Shown here piece by piece: positions 1 to 8,959 of a DNA stretch of 64,000 nucleotides. Origin of the DNA: Streptomyces sp. NBC_01276. Lineage in GTDB: Bacteria; Actinomycetota; Actinomycetes; Streptomycetales; Streptomycetaceae. Made by a program: the position numbers and the translations under genes. How positions within the stretch are numbered: position 1 is the first letter of the stretch; each line of letters starts with the position of its first letter. The notes under the pieces are model-generated. The model was not told the origin of the DNA. It saw only the letters and a program-made list of their open reading frames with translations, and did not search any database. The stretch lies in NCBI RefSeq assembly GCF_041435355.1, contig NZ_CP108442.1, positions 1,240,001 to 1,304,000 on the forward strand. The letters are read 5' to 3'.

Positions 1-454
1 GTGCCTGCAGCTCGTTCGCGGGGCTCTGGTGGGTGACGTCGCCGCGCAGCTTCCCGAGCAGTTGCGCCCCCTCGTCGGAGGCGCCCTGCCCGGAGACCAG
101 CCGCGGCCAGTCCACGTTGACCGTGTGGGAGACGTACGCGTCCACCTCGCCGCGGATCCGGTCGCGGACGGGCGCCGGGTAGACGTCGGCGCGCTGGGTG
201 ACCTCGTAGAGGGACTGCGCCTCGCGGCGCACGCTGTCCTCCGCCCCGCCGCGCGCCTCCCAGACTCCCGCGATGGCCAGACCCAGGACGATCGCGTAGA
301 CCACGCCGACCATCATCGTCATGTACTCGATGACGTCAGGGGTTTCGCTGGTGTCCTCGTCGGCCGCGACCCGGCGGTGCCGGATCGCGGTGATGGCGAG
401 GACGACGGCGCAGACGAGCGCCATGGCGATGGCCAGGACCAGCCATTCGGACAC
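1..454 (-). CDS. DUF4239 (bestrophin-like) membrane protein, 3' part missing
   Basis: The reading frame runs off the left edge, so only the first 151 residues are seen. The protein opens with a hydrophobic helix (residues 4-20), then a short charged loop, then a second hydrophobic helix around residues 44-65, followed by the soluble segment with VRREAQSLYEVTQRADVYP typical of DUF4239 proteins. The GTG start at 454 is preceded by a GGGAG ribosome site. The family is known only as membrane proteins with a bestrophin-like fold; no substrate is established. It lies 42 bases downstream of the proline-rich membrane protein gene on the same strand, so the two are probably co-transcribed. Confidence 0.75.
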   Translation of the reverse strand, partial: MSEWLVLAIAMALVCAVVLAITAIRHRRVAADEDTSETPDVIEYMTMMVGVVYAIVLGLAIAGVWEARGGAEDSVRREAQSLYEVTQRADVYPAPVRDRIRGEVDAYVSHTVNVDWPRLVSGQGASDEGAQLLGKLRGDVTHQSPANELQA

Positions 455-496
455 GAGAAATCTCCCGTTCGTGGGTGCGTGGGTGCATGGGGTGCG

Positions 497-1078
497 TCAG
501 CCGCGGCTCTTGGAGCGGGGGCGCAGCGCGGCGGCCGCGAGCACGGCCGGGGTGGTGACCACCACCATGAGCATCATCGTGCTCAGGCCGTTCGGGCCGC
601 GCCGCTCCAGGGCCGCGGAACGGTACGGGCGCACGTGGAAGGCGCGCGCGGGCGTGGCGGCCCTCACCGGAGGCGGGGCGGGAGCCGCCGCGGGGACCGG
701 CTCCGGTCCGGGTCCGGGCGCCGGCGGAGCCGGGGGCGGCTGCGCCGGGGCGTCCGGCACCGGGACGTCGGGCGCGGGCGTCCCCGGAAGGCCGGGGGCC
801 TCCCCGGGGTGGTGCACGGTGGGCCGCTGCACGCCGGGCAGGGTCACCCGCACGGAGGGAACGGCCACGGGCGGCCCCGGCACCTCGGGCGGCGGCGGGC
901 CGGGCGGGCGCACCACGGGCGGCTCCGGATGCCCGCCCGGCACGCACACGTCCACCCGCGCCCCGTGGCCGTGACCGTGGCCGTGGCCGTCGGTTTCGCC
1001 CGCGACCGCCACGTGGCCGTGCAGGGGGCAGAGCACCGCCACCAGACCCGCCCCGGCGAAGTACTGCCAAGCCGTCAC
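497..1078 (-). CDS. Proline-rich membrane-anchored protein of unknown function
   Basis: A 193-residue protein with an N-terminal hydrophobic helix (about residues 5-18), then a His/Gly patch (GHGHGHGHG), a long Pro/Ala-rich linker (about residues 45-140), and a C-terminal hydrophobic segment (MMLMVVVTTPAVLAAAA) followed by a basic tail. The layout suggests two membrane anchors joined by an extended extracytoplasmic or periplasmic linker. The GTG at 1078 is chosen over in-frame upstream starts because GGGAGGAG lies directly before it. The His cluster could bind metal, which is speculation. It precedes the DUF4239 gene in a likely two-gene operon. I do not recognise a function. Confidence 0.6.
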   Translation of the reverse strand: MTAWQYFAGAGLVAVLCPLHGHVAVAGETDGHGHGHGHGARVDVCVPGGHPEPPVVRPPGPPPPEVPGPPVAVPSVRVTLPGVQRPTVHHPGEAPGLPGTPAPDVPVPDAPAQPPPAPPAPGPGPEPVPAAAPAPPPVRAATPARAFHVRPYRSAALERRGPNGLSTMMLMVVVTTPAVLAAAALRPRSKSRG

Positions 1079-1412
1079 CGCGCTCCTCCCGATTCGGCAG
1101 CCGATATGAGGGTTACGGCTGAAGAAACGATCAAGGCGCCGGTTCGACACGCGGCAGAAAGGTCAAGATCCGCCCTCGGAGGGTGACTTCGGGACGGCGG
1201 GAAGGACGCGGGGTCGCCTGATCGCCCGTCAGGCCGGTCCCGGAGGCCCCGGTCGGTCGGATCCGCCCCACGGGCGCAGGCGCGGGCCCCGCGGGCGCGG
1301 GCGCAAGCCCCGCGGGCGCAAGCCGGCCTCCGGGTCGGCCCACCGGTCCTGCCCGACCCGTCCGCCCACCCGTCGGCCCACAGCTCGGCCCCGGCAGGCC
1401 ACCGGCGGGGAG
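1079..1412. other. Intergenic region with GC-rich repeat
   Basis: No gene is supported here. Positions 1090-1170 are noticeably less GC-rich and probably hold the promoter for the leftward membrane-protein pair; a TTGATC hexamer is visible on the minus strand but no convincing -10 is. Positions about 1271-1325 hold an imperfect repeat of about 21 bases built on CGGGCGC and GCCCCG, two and a half copies. Confidence 0.4.
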
Positions 1413-1919
1413 TCAGGCCCCGTCCGCGCGCTCCACGTTGGCGATCATCGTGCGCAGCACCCGGAGCGCGGCGACGTACTCCTCGTCGGCGATGCCCTCG
1501 TGGACCACCGCGCGCAGTTCGGTCACCACGGCCCTCACCCGCGCCCTGGCCGCCTCGCCCGCCCCGGTGAGGTACAGCCGCTGCCCGGCGTCGACGCACA
1601 GCCATCCCCGGTGCACGAGCCGGTCGACGACCCGGGCGATCTCGTCCGGCCCGTCCGCGAGCGGCGTCAGCTGGACGACGGCCTCCGTGCGGGTGGGAGC
1701 CGCCGGGCCGCCGTGGACGCGGTTGAGCACCCAGTACTCGGGCTGGGTGACGTCGATCCGGGCCAGGGCGTCGCGCAGGTGACGGGTGACCTTCGCGTGG
1801 GCCAGGCCGCTCCAGTAGCCGATGGGCTGGGTGGCCAGGGCCTCGTCGGTCGCGGCCGGGTCTGCGGGGGCCTGGTCTGCGGGGGCCTGGTCTGCGGCCG
1901 GGCGCGTCGCGGATGTCAT
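1413..1919 (-). CDS. MarR-family transcriptional regulator
   Basis: A 168-residue winged-helix regulator. After a disordered Ala/Asp/Gln/Pro-rich head containing the repeat QAPADQAPADPA, the fold begins at IGYWSGLAHAKVTRHLRDAL. The recognition and wing region is the stretch TRTEAVVQLTPLADGPDEIARVVDRLVHRGWLCV, followed by LYLTGAGEAARARV, which matches the post-wing helix of MarR proteins. The ATG at 1919 is chosen because upstream in-frame codons read into low-complexity intergenic sequence. It is divergent from the DHFR-like reductase gene and may control it, as MarR proteins often do with divergent neighbours; that is inference. The ligand is unknown. Confidence 0.8.
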   Translation of the reverse strand: MTSATRPAADQAPADQAPADPAATDEALATQPIGYWSGLAHAKVTRHLRDALARIDVTQPEYWVLNRVHGGPAAPTRTEAVVQLTPLADGPDEIARVVDRLVHRGWLCVDAGQRLYLTGAGEAARARVRAVVTELRAVVHEGIADEEYVAALRVLRTMIANVERADGA

Positions 1920-2226
1920 GGCCCCCACGCTAGCCGCCGCAGTCGGCGCGGCCCTCGGGTCGCGCCGGAGCCCCGTCCCGGGTTGCGCCCCGGTACGCGC
2001 ACCCGCGTCGGGGACCCCCGACACGAGGATCCGCAGGGCGGCCTCCGAGCGCGAGTCGGCCTCCGCCGCGCACGCGATGAGGGTCCGGTCAGGGGTTCCC
2101 GAACCGCCCGAACCTCATGAGTCCGGACACCGCGTGGCCCGGTTTCCGATCGGTCACGGACGCGGCGATGAGTTTTCCCCGCCCGGAGAGTCTCACTGCC
2201 GTCGTCCGACAACACAGGAGGAACGC
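1920..2226. other. Divergent intergenic region
   Basis: About 300 bases between the leftward MarR gene and the rightward reductase gene. It should carry both promoters. Apart from the AGGAGG ribosome site before the GTG at 2227, I see no clear promoter hexamers or operator palindrome. Confidence 0.4.
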
Positions 2227-2871
2227 GTGGCTCAGCTCTTGAGGGTCCAGAACTTCAACGTCTCGACCGACGGCATCGGTGCCGGCGAGGATCAGAGCTT
2301 CGAGAATCCGTTCGGCCATGTCGATCCCGGGAGGCTGTTCGCCTGGGCCGGCGCCACGGCGAGCTGGCCCATGCGTACGGATCCCGGGGGCAGCCGGGGC
2401 CTCGACGACCACTTCACGCGGGACTACGCGGTCAACATCGGTGCCGAGATCATGGGCCGCAACAAGTTCGGGCCCCAGCGCGGGCCCTGGAACGACCACG
2501 AGTGGCGCGGCTGGTGGGGGGACGAGCCCCCGTTCCGCACCCCCGTGTTCGTCATGACCCACCACCGGCGTCCGTCGTTCTCGCTCTGCGACACCACCTT
2601 CCACTTCGTCGACGGCGACCCGGCCACGGTCCTGGAGCAGGCGCGGGAGGCGGCCCGGGGCAAGGACGTCCGACTCGGCGGCGGGGTCACGACCGTCCGG
2701 GCGTTCCTCGACGCCGACCTCGTCGACACCCTGCACGTGGCGGTCTCGCCGGTGAAGCTCGGGTCCGGACTGCGGCTGTGGGAATCACCCGATGAACTGC
2801 TCGACCGGTTCCACCTGGAGGTCGTGCCCAGCCCGAGCGGCGTCACGCACCACCTGTTCTGGCGCAGGTGA
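2227..2871 (+). CDS. Dihydrofolate reductase family protein (RibD C-terminal type)
   Basis: A 214-residue protein of the DHFR/RibD-C superfamily, which are NAD(P)H-dependent reductases of pterin or pyrimidine-like substrates. Recognisable features are the N-terminal strand LLRVQNFNVSTDG, the helix with GAEIMGRNKFGP, the central strand VFVMTHH and the nucleotide-binding GKDVRLGGGVTTVRAFLDA, then LVDTLHVAVSPVKLGSGLRLW. The length matches stand-alone members. The GTG at 2227 has an AGGAGG five bases upstream. Members of this type are common single genes in actinomycetes and rarely act as the main folate DHFR; the substrate cannot be read from the sequence. It is divergent from the MarR gene. Confidence 0.85.
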   Translation: MAQLLRVQNFNVSTDGIGAGEDQSFENPFGHVDPGRLFAWAGATASWPMRTDPGGSRGLDDHFTRDYAVNIGAEIMGRNKFGPQRGPWNDHEWRGWWGDEPPFRTPVFVMTHHRRPSFSLCDTTFHFVDGDPATVLEQAREAARGKDVRLGGGVTTVRAFLDADLVDTLHVAVSPVKLGSGLRLWESPDELLDRFHLEVVPSPSGVTHHLFWRR

Positions 2872-2922
2872 CCGTTCCCCGGGCCCGTCGGCCCGCGCGC
2901 CACAGCGCTTAGGCTGGGGCGC

Positions 2923-4227
2923 ATGTCCGGTGCCACCACCCCGCTCCCCGCTCCTCCGGTGGCCGTGTGGGCGGTGGGGCGGCGGCCGTGGCGGTTCCTG
3001 CGGTCCTGGTGGCCGTGGCGGTGCTGGGCGTACCTGGGCAGCGGGTTCCCCCTCGGGTACGCGGTACTGGTCGCCCTGGTGCTGCTCGTGGGCCTCGGGG
3101 TGGTGCTGGCGGTCGCCGGGGTCGGACTCCTGCTGCTGCTCGCCGCCGTCGCCGGTGCCGTGCCGCTGGCCGAGCTGGAGCGGCGCAGGCTCCGGTGGGT
3201 CGAGCCCGCTCCCGTCGCCGATCCGCACACCTCGCTCGCCGGGGCCGGCGCCGCCGCCTGGCTGCGCACCCGGCTGCGGGAACGGGCCACCTGGCGGGAG
3301 TTGGGCTACGCCGCCCTGCTGGGGGCCGTGTTCGGCGCGGCCGGTTTCGGGGTGCTGGCGCTGGTGGCGTTCTCGCTGCTCCTCGTGGTGTCACCGGTCG
3401 TCGTGTGGGCGCTGGCCCCGGAGCCGGTGATGCTGATACCCGGCCGGGCCGTGACGGGGCCCCTGGAGGCGCTGGGCGGGACGGCCGCCGGGCTGGCGGG
3501 GCTGGTGCTCGCGGCGTACGCGGGGGCGCTGATCGCCGGGGCGCAGGTGAAGACGGCCCGGCTGCTGCTCGGGCCGCGCGAGGAGGACGGCCGGGTGCTG
3601 GAGCTGACCCGGTCGCGGGTCCGGCTGGTGGAGGCCTTCGAGGCGGAACGGCGGCGCATCGAACGGGACCTGCACGACGGCGCCCAGCAACAACTGGTCG
3701 CCCTCAGCATGACCCTGGGCCTCGCGGAGCTGCGGCTGCGCGGGATCCCGGACGCGGCGGAGGCCACGGCCCTGGTCGGCCGGGGGCGCGCCGAGGCGAA
3801 GCTGGCGCTGGAGCAGCTGCGGGACCTGGTGCGCGGCATCCACCCCCAGGTGCTGACCGACCACGGCCTGGCGGCGGCCGTCGCCGAGGTGGCGCTGCGC
3901 CATCCCGTCCCGGTCACGGTGGACCTCGGCGGCCTGCCGCGGCTGCCCGAACCCGTGGAGACGACCGCCTACTTCACCGTCACCGAGGCCCTCGCCAACG
4001 CCGCCAAGCACAGCGGCGCGGCGCACGTCGGCGTCGCCGGTAGGGTCGAGGGGGACCGGCTCACTCTCACCATCACGGACGACGGCCGCGGCGGGGCCGA
4101 TCCCGGCGCGGGAGCGGGCCTGGCGGGTCTCGCGGACAGGGTGGCGATGTTGCAGGGCAGGCTGACGGTGTCCAGTCCGGTGGGCGGTCCGACGGAACTG
4201 CGCGTGGAGGTCCCGTGCTCCGTGTGA
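2923..4227 (+). CDS. Two-component sensor histidine kinase (NarL-type)
   Basis: A 434-residue membrane kinase. The N-terminal half has about four to six hydrophobic helices (roughly residues 30-75, 125-165 and 185-210) in a sensor domain without a large extracytoplasmic loop. The HisKA_3 dimerisation region contains RRIERDLHDGAQQQLVALSM with the phospho-accepting histidine near residue 251. The HATPase region follows with EALANAAKHSGA (N box), TITDDGRGGA and GLAGLADR. It should phosphorylate the response regulator encoded by the overlapping next gene (13-base overlap). A TAGGCT hexamer seven bases before the ATG hints at a leaderless or near-leaderless mRNA. The signal is unknown. Confidence 0.93.
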   Translation: MSGATTPLPAPPVAVWAVGRRPWRFLRSWWPWRCWAYLGSGFPLGYAVLVALVLLVGLGVVLAVAGVGLLLLLAAVAGAVPLAELERRRLRWVEPAPVADPHTSLAGAGAAAWLRTRLRERATWRELGYAALLGAVFGAAGFGVLALVAFSLLLVVSPVVVWALAPEPVMLIPGRAVTGPLEALGGTAAGLAGLVLAAYAGALIAGAQVKTARLLLGPREEDGRVLELTRSRVRLVEAFEAERRRIERDLHDGAQQQLVALSMTLGLAELRLRGIPDAAEATALVGRGRAEAKLALEQLRDLVRGIHPQVLTDHGLAAAVAEVALRHPVPVTVDLGGLPRLPEPVETTAYFTVTEALANAAKHSGAAHVGVAGRVEGDRLTLTITDDGRGGADPGAGAGLAGLADRVAMLQGRLTVSSPVGGPTELRVEVPCSV

Positions 4228-4877
4228 TCCTCGCGGAGGACTCCGTGCTGCTGCGTGCCGGCCTGACCGAACTGCTGGCCCTCGGCGGCCACCGGGTCCT
4301 CGCCGCCGTGGGCGACGCCCCCGCCCTCCTGGAGGCGGTGGAGGCCGAGCGGCCCGACGTGGTCGTCACGGACGTCCGGATGCCGCCCGGACTGAGCGAC
4401 GAGGGGCTGCGGGCCGCGCTCGAACTGCGCTCCCGGGACGCCTCGTTGCCGGTCCTGGTGCTCTCCCAGTACGTGGCGACGGCGTACGCGGCCCAGCTGT
4501 TCACCGGCGCGTCGGCGGCCGGGCTGGGCTACCTGCTCAAGGACCGGGTCGGCGAGGTGACCGAGTTCCTCGACGCCCTGGAACGGGTCCACGGCGGCCA
4601 GACGGTCATCGACCCGGAGGTGGTGCGCGTCCTGCTCGCGCGGCCATCGGCCCCGGACCGTCCGCTGGCCCGCCTCACCCCCCGCGAGCGCGAGGTGCTC
4701 GCGCTGATGGCCGAGGGGCTCAACAACCAGGCCCTGGCGGCCCGCCTGTTCATCACCGAGGCCTCCGTCGTCAAGCACGCGGGCAGCATCTTCACGAAGC
4801 TGGACCTGGACCCGACGGAGGGCAACCGCCGCGTCCTGGCGGTCCTGGCCCACCTGCGCGGGCTGGAGGCCGCATAG
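4215..4877 (+). CDS. Two-component response regulator, NarL/LuxR type
   Basis: A 220-residue regulator. The receiver domain (residues 1-120) has the acidic pair at ILAEDS, the phospho-accepting Asp53 in VVVTDVRMPP, the conserved Ser/Thr region VLVLSQY and the Lys in YLLKDRV. The C-terminal LuxR-type helix-turn-helix starts at LTPREREVLALMAEGLNN (about residue 148) and continues through ASVVKHAGSIFTKL. It overlaps the kinase gene by 13 bases, so translation is likely coupled. Phosphorylation should promote dimerisation and DNA binding; targets are unknown and could include the operon itself. The GTG start at 4215 gives a full receiver domain. Confidence 0.93.
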   Translation: MLRVILAEDSVLLRAGLTELLALGGHRVLAAVGDAPALLEAVEAERPDVVVTDVRMPPGLSDEGLRAALELRSRDASLPVLVLSQYVATAYAAQLFTGASAAGLGYLLKDRVGEVTEFLDALERVHGGQTVIDPEVVRVLLARPSAPDRPLARLTPREREVLALMAEGLNNQALAARLFITEASVVKHAGSIFTKLDLDPTEGNRRVLAVLAHLRGLEAA

Positions 4878-4882
4878 GGGAC

Positions 4883-4901
4883 CGGGCCGCCGCGCGGCCC
4901 G
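4883..4901. terminator. Hairpin after the two-component operon
   Basis: CGGGCCG and CGGCCCG flank a five-base loop, with extra outer pairing by ACCGGG and CCCGGT. There is no U-tract. It sits between two converging genes and could terminate from both sides. Confidence 0.4.
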
Positions 4902-4912
4902 CCCCGGTCGCC

Positions 4913-5332
4913 TCAGTCGAACGGGTCGATCTCGACGTGCCCCGGGGAGGCCGAGCAGACCTGCCACGTCTCGCCCGTGCGGTGCAGGTCGAGGGAGTGG
5001 GCGACGGCGGGGCCGTCGCCGGGCCTGAGGTCGATGTTGACCGTGGCCTCTCCGCCGCCCTCGGTGGAGGAGATGATCCGGTGCCCGAACCGCGCTCCGT
5101 GACGGCGCAGTTCCGCCGCCGGGTCGGCCGTGCCCGCGCAGGCGCCCGGGGGTGCGGCGCCGCCCGCGCCGACGGTGTCCAGGTACGCGTCCACGGCACG
5201 GTGCAGCGGGCTGCGGGCGGGATCGCCCGCCCGCACCGCCGCCGTCACCCCGACGGCGGTCGCCGCCAGGATCAGCAGCACACCCCCGACGAGCACCACC
5301 CTGCCGGTGCGGACCGGCCGTCCTGCGAACAC
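4913..5332 (-). CDS. Small single-pass membrane protein, unknown function
   Basis: A 139-residue protein. Residues 12-32 form one transmembrane helix (VVLVGGVLLILAATAVGVTA), followed by an extracytoplasmic domain with Cys residues (GACAG, WQVCSA) and strand-like segments such as ATVNIDLRP and SLDLHRTGETWQV. This resembles small lumazine-binding or DUF4878-like lipoprotein domains of actinomycetes, but I cannot assign it. The GTG at 5332 has a GGAGG four bases upstream. It converges with the response regulator gene. Function is unknown. Confidence 0.6.
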   Translation of the reverse strand: MFAGRPVRTGRVVLVGGVLLILAATAVGVTAAVRAGDPARSPLHRAVDAYLDTVGAGGAAPPGACAGTADPAAELRRHGARFGHRIISSTEGGGEATVNIDLRPGDGPAVAHSLDLHRTGETWQVCSASPGHVEIDPFD

Positions 5333-5462
5333 GATGCCTCCGTGGGCCCGCCGAGAAGTCCTTGTCCCCTGGGGGACGCGGTACGGCCCGCAGCCGTTCC
5401 CCGGCGAGCGGTGCGGCCTCGGGGCGCCGCAGGTGGAACCGCGCGGTCCGCCCACGCCGGGG

Positions 5463-6716
5463 TCACCGTGCGCGCAGCGTTCCCCCGGAGCGCCCGGCCC
5501 CCTCGCCGGCGGCCGATGAGCGGGCCACGACCCGCGAGGGGCCGCCGGTGGCCGGCGGGGTCGCGCAGCGCGCCCACACCACGAGCAGCAGCGGCAGTGC
5601 CAGGTAGCCGAAGCGGCCCGCCGGGGCCAGCAGGAAGGCCAGGGTCAGCCCCAGCGCGAGCCGGTCGGCGGCGGCGACGACCGTGCGCGGCGGGCGCGCC
5701 CACAGGGAGAGCGCCACCCCCAGTCCGGCCAGGGCCAGCAGGGCCACCGTCGCGTACCAGCCCCACGGTCCGAGTCCGGCGAGCAGGTGCCCCGGCAGGG
5801 GACTGCTCGCCGGGGTCGGCACGTCCGCCCGGCCCGTCGGGAAGGCGAAGACCTGCCGCCACAGTTCCGCCGGCTGGAGCAGCACCCCCGGGAGCACCAG
5901 CACCGCCGTGCCGGACACCGCCACCGCCGCGCAGCGCACCGCCGCCCGCGGGCCGCGACAGGCCCCGAGCACGGCGACGGCCACCGCCACCGCGGGCAGC
6001 GCGGTCCACTTCATGGCACACGCCGCCGCGAGCGCCGCCCCGGCCACCGCCGGACGGCCGGAGACGGCCGCCGCGAGCGCCAGGCAGCACAGCCCCGCCA
6101 GCGGCAGGTCCACCCCGCTCACCACCAGCGGAAGGGCCACCACCGGAGAGGCCACCAGCAGCGGGAGCAGCGGCGAGGGGCGACTGCCGAGCATCCGGCG
6201 GCCGGCCCACAGGGAGGTGAACAGGGCCGCCGCGCACCACATCCGGGCGTCGCCGAGGAGGCGGACCGCCCAGCCGTCGCCGCCGCCCAGCAGGGCGCGG
6301 GGGAGGCCGAGGAGGGCCGTGCCGGGCAGGTAGGGGGTGTACTCCTCGACTCCGGAGGGCCGGTCCACGTAGAGGCGGCCGGAATCCAGCAGGAGCCGCC
6401 CGGACCGTTCGATCACCCCCACCTCCGACTGGCCCTGACCGGTGAGGACCAGGTACAGCAGCGGCAGGACGACGGCTCCGGTCAGGGCCGCGGCCAGCGC
6501 CGAGCGCGGGCGGCCCACGGCGGTGGCCCCGGCGGCCACCAGGTATCCCGCGGCCGCGCAGCAGCCCCACAGCCGGTGCGGGCCGAGCGGGGAGAACAGG
6601 GGGAACGCCAGCGCCCAGACGGCCGCGAGCAGCCAGCCTGCGGTCCACCGGACGGTGGACGAGGCGGGCAGGAGACGGGGGGCCACGGGCGGGCGCGGGC
6701 GGGCGGAAGGGGTCAT
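5463..6716 (-). CDS. Polytopic membrane glycosyltransferase (GT87/DUF2029-like)
   Basis: A 417-residue protein with about ten hydrophobic helices, starting WTAGWLLAAVWALAFPLF. The extracytoplasmic loop after the second or third helix contains DSGRLYVDRPSGVEEYTPYL, in the position where polyprenyl-phosphate-mannose-dependent GT-C enzymes carry acidic residues. A later loop includes FAFPTGRADVPTPAS. Family members such as the mycobacterial alpha-mannosyltransferases use a lipid-linked sugar donor on the outer membrane face. The exact activity is unassigned. The ATG at 6716 is chosen because residues further upstream are Gly/Arg-rich and not membrane-like. It appears to be monocistronic. Confidence 0.75.
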   Translation of the reverse strand: MTPSARPRPPVAPRLLPASSTVRWTAGWLLAAVWALAFPLFSPLGPHRLWGCCAAAGYLVAAGATAVGRPRSALAAALTGAVVLPLLYLVLTGQGQSEVGVIERSGRLLLDSGRLYVDRPSGVEEYTPYLPGTALLGLPRALLGGGDGWAVRLLGDARMWCAAALFTSLWAGRRMLGSRPSPLLPLLVASPVVALPLVVSGVDLPLAGLCCLALAAAVSGRPAVAGAALAAACAMKWTALPAVAVAVAVLGACRGPRAAVRCAAVAVSGTAVLVLPGVLLQPAELWRQVFAFPTGRADVPTPASSPLPGHLLAGLGPWGWYATVALLALAGLGVALSLWARPPRTVVAAADRLALGLTLAFLLAPAGRFGYLALPLLLVVWARCATPPATGGPSRVVARSSAAGEGAGRSGGTLRAR

Positions 6717-6856
6717 GGACCCATTCCAGCCGCGCGGCCCCCCTCGGGTCTGCACGCCCAGGCGGAGCCTTCGTGGTGGGGTTTTCCCTACCCCGGCGGG
6801 TCCCGGGCCGGATCCCTCGCCCCGGCCGGGCCCGCGGGCCGCGGCCGCCGTGCACG

Positions 6857-6892
6857 CCGAAGGGCGCGACCTCGGCGGGTCGCGCCCTTCGG
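6857..6892. terminator. Terminator hairpin after metG
   Basis: Perfect 15-bp inverted repeat, CCGAAGGGCGCGACC paired with GGTCGCGCCCTTCGG around a six-base loop, 23 bases past the metG stop. It has no long U-tract, as is usual in high-GC actinomycetes. Confidence 0.75.
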
Positions 6893-6914
6893 GGAGCCGT
6901 TGGCGGCGGGGCCG

Positions 6915-8630
6915 TCAGGCCTCCGGGGAACCGCCGAAGCGCTCGCGGTAGGACTCCAGGTCCTCCTCGGTGATCCTCGCGAAGAGCACCGGCGGCACGG
7001 TGAACGGGGTCCCGGCCGGGACCGCGTCCAGCGCCTTGGCCTGCTCCGGGGTCACCCACACCGCCGTGTCGTCCGCGAGGTCGAACGCGGAGCGCATGGC
7101 GCGCGCGGAGGCCGGGATGAAGGGCTCGGAGACCACCGAGTAGAGGTGGATGAGGTTCATCGCGGTGCGCAGGGTGAGGGCCGCGCCCTCCAGGTCGGTC
7201 TTGACCTCCAGCCAGGGGGCCTTCTCGTCGAGGTACGCGTTCCCGGCCGACCACAGGGCGCGCAGCGCGGCCGCCGCCTTGCGGTACTGGAGGGCCTCCA
7301 TGTGGCCCTCGTACTCGGCGAGGAGCTCGGCGATCTGCTCGCCCAGCTTGGCCTCGGCCGCACCGGCGGCGGTGCCCGCGGGGACCTCGTCGCCGAACTT
7401 CTTGCGGGAGAAGGTCAGCACCCGGTTGACGAAGTTGCCGAGGGTGCCGCCGAGGTCCTTGTTGACCGTGGCGGCGAAGTGCTCCCACGTGAACGACGAG
7501 TCGTCCGACTCGGGCGCGTTCGCGATGAGGAAGTAGCGCCAGAAGTCGGCCGGGAGGATCTCCAGCGCCTGGTCGGTGAAGACGCCGCGCTTCTGCGAGG
7601 TGGAGAACTTGCCGCCGTAGTACGTCAGCCAGTTGAAGGCCTTGACGTAGTCGACCTTCTTCCACGGCTCGCGGGTGGCCAGCTGCGTGGCGGGGAACAT
7701 CACCGTGTGGAACGGGACGTTGTCCTTCGCCATGAACTGGGTGTAGCGGACGTCCTCGGCCTCGTACCACCAGGCCTTGTAGTCGCGGTTCGCCGGGTCC
7801 AGGTCGGCCCACTCCTTGGTGGCGCCGATGTACTCGATCGGGGCGTCGAACCAGACGTAGAAGACCTTGCCCTCGGCGGCCAGTTCGGGCCACGTGTCGG
7901 CGGGCACCGGGACGCCCCAGTCGAGGTCACGGGTGATGGCGCGGTCGTGCAGGCCCTCGGTCAGCCACTTGCGGGCGATGGAGGAGGCGAGCTGCGGCCA
8001 CTCCTCCTCGTGCTCGGCGACCCAGGCCTCGACCTCGTGCTGGAGCGCGGACTGGCGCAGGAACAGGTGCTTGGTCTCGCGGACCTCCAGCTCGGTGGAG
8101 CCGGAGATGGCCGAGCGGGGCTCGATCAGGTCCGTGGGGTCCAGGACGCGGGTGCAGTTCTCGCACTGGTCGCCGCGGGCCTTGTCGTAACCGCAGTGCG
8201 GGCAGGTGCCCTCGACGTAGCGGTCCGGCAGGAAGCGGCCGTCGACCGGCGAGTAGACCTGCCGGATCGCCCGCTCCTCGATGAAGCCGTTCTCCTGGAG
8301 CCTGCGCGCGAAGTGCTGGGTGATCTCGCGGTTCTGCTCGGAGGAGCTGCGGCCGAAGTAGTCGAAGGACAGCTCGAAGCCGTCGTAGACCGCCTTCTGG
8401 GCGTCGTGCGCCTGCGCGCAGAACTCGGCGACCGAGATCCCGGCCTCCTTGGCGGCGAGTTCGGCGGGGGTGCCGTGCTCGTCGGTGGCGCAGATGTACA
8501 GGACGTCGTGGCCGCGCTGGCGGAGGTACCGGGAGTACACATCCGCCGGAAGCATCGACCCGACCATGTTGCCCAGGTGCTTGATCCCGTTGATGTAGGG
8601 AAGCGCGCTGGTGATCAGGTGTCGAGCCAT
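6915..8630 (-). CDS. metG: Methionyl-tRNA synthetase
   Basis: A 571-residue class I aminoacyl-tRNA synthetase that charges tRNA-Met. The HIGH-like motif region is [17 protein letters not shown] at the extreme N-terminus. The zinc knuckle is present as [17 protein letters not shown]. The second catalytic loop reads KFSTSQKRG rather than the textbook KMSKS, a form I expect in actinobacterial MetG. The C-terminal anticodon-binding helical bundle follows ([16 protein letters not shown] onward), with no dimerisation extension. The ATG at 8630 ([15 protein letters not shown]) is chosen because GGAG lies nine bases upstream and the fold begins there. A strong hairpin 140 bases upstream separates it from the preceding gene. 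Confidence 0.97.
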   Translation of the reverse strand: MARHLITSALPYINGIKHLGNMVGSMLPADVYSRYLRQRGHDVLYICATDEHGTPAELAAKEAGISVAEFCAQAHDAQKAVYDGFELSFDYFGRSSSEQNREITQHFARRLQENGFIEERAIRQVYSPVDGRFLPDRYVEGTCPHCGYDKARGDQCENCTRVLDPTDLIEPRSAISGSTELEVRETKHLFLRQSALQHEVEAWVAEHEEEWPQLASSIARKWLTEGLHDRAITRDLDWGVPVPADTWPELAAEGKVFYVWFDAPIEYIGATKEWADLDPANRDYKAWWYEAEDVRYTQFMAKDNVPFHTVMFPATQLATREPWKKVDYVKAFNWLTYYGGKFSTSQKRGVFTDQALEILPADFWRYFLIANAPESDDSSFTWEHFAATVNKDLGGTLGNFVNRVLTFSRKKFGDEVPAGTAAGAAEAKLGEQIAELLAEYEGHMEALQYRKAAAALRALWSAGNAYLDEKAPWLEVKTDLEGAALTLRTAMNLIHLYSVVSEPFIPASARAMRSAFDLADDTAVWVTPEQAKALDAVPAGTPFTVPPVLFARITEEDLESYRERFGGSPEA

Positions 8631-8959
8631 CCTCGGATGCTCCATTCGTTTCATTTGTACGGGTTCATGCGTAACGGCGTGCCGTGACGGATTGTGATGC
8701 GGTTCATCGTATCGAACCGCCGAAAGGGCACGCGCCCGCATTTCGTCCGGGTGGACGTGACGCAAAAACAGCGAGGGCGGTGACCTCTCCGTCACGGCCC
8801 TCGCAATGGGCCCATGCTACAGCCGCGGTACGGGGCCCCCGACCGGTGTCCGGGGGACGGGCACCCCGCGCCGGGCGGCGCCCGCCCGGCCGCGCCGGGT
8901 GCCGCTTCCGAGCCCTCCGGGTGCGGCGTCCGCCCCCGCCGGGTGCCGCCGGCGGCCCC
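8631..8959. other. metG leader and intergenic region
   Basis: This gap contains the metG promoter and leader plus a strong minus-strand terminator at 8771-8804 (listed separately). The part from 8640 to 8770 is relatively AT-rich and is the likely metG promoter. I see no T-box or S-box architecture. Positions 8805-8959 are very GC-rich and hold nothing I can identify. Confidence 0.5.
8771..8804 (-). terminator. Intrinsic terminator upstream of metG
   Basis: On the minus strand, GCGAGGGC-CGTGAC and GTCACC-GCCCTCGC form a 14-position stem with one mismatch and a six-base loop, followed by TGTTTTTGCG. The U-tract gives direction. It lies between the frameshifted gene and metG, so it most likely ends the former's transcript; an attenuator in a long metG leader is the alternative. 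Confidence 0.75.

Noticed and set aside
5787..8687. Very long plus-strand open frame of 966 codons across GT87 and metG
   Set aside because: It is the antisense of metG and the glycosyltransferase gene; the translated sequence is Arg/Gly/His/Pro low-complexity with no domain.
8631..8770. T-box or S-box riboswitch in the metG leader
   Set aside because: Only a simple terminator hairpin at 8771-8804 is visible; no T-box sequence or specifier loop is present.
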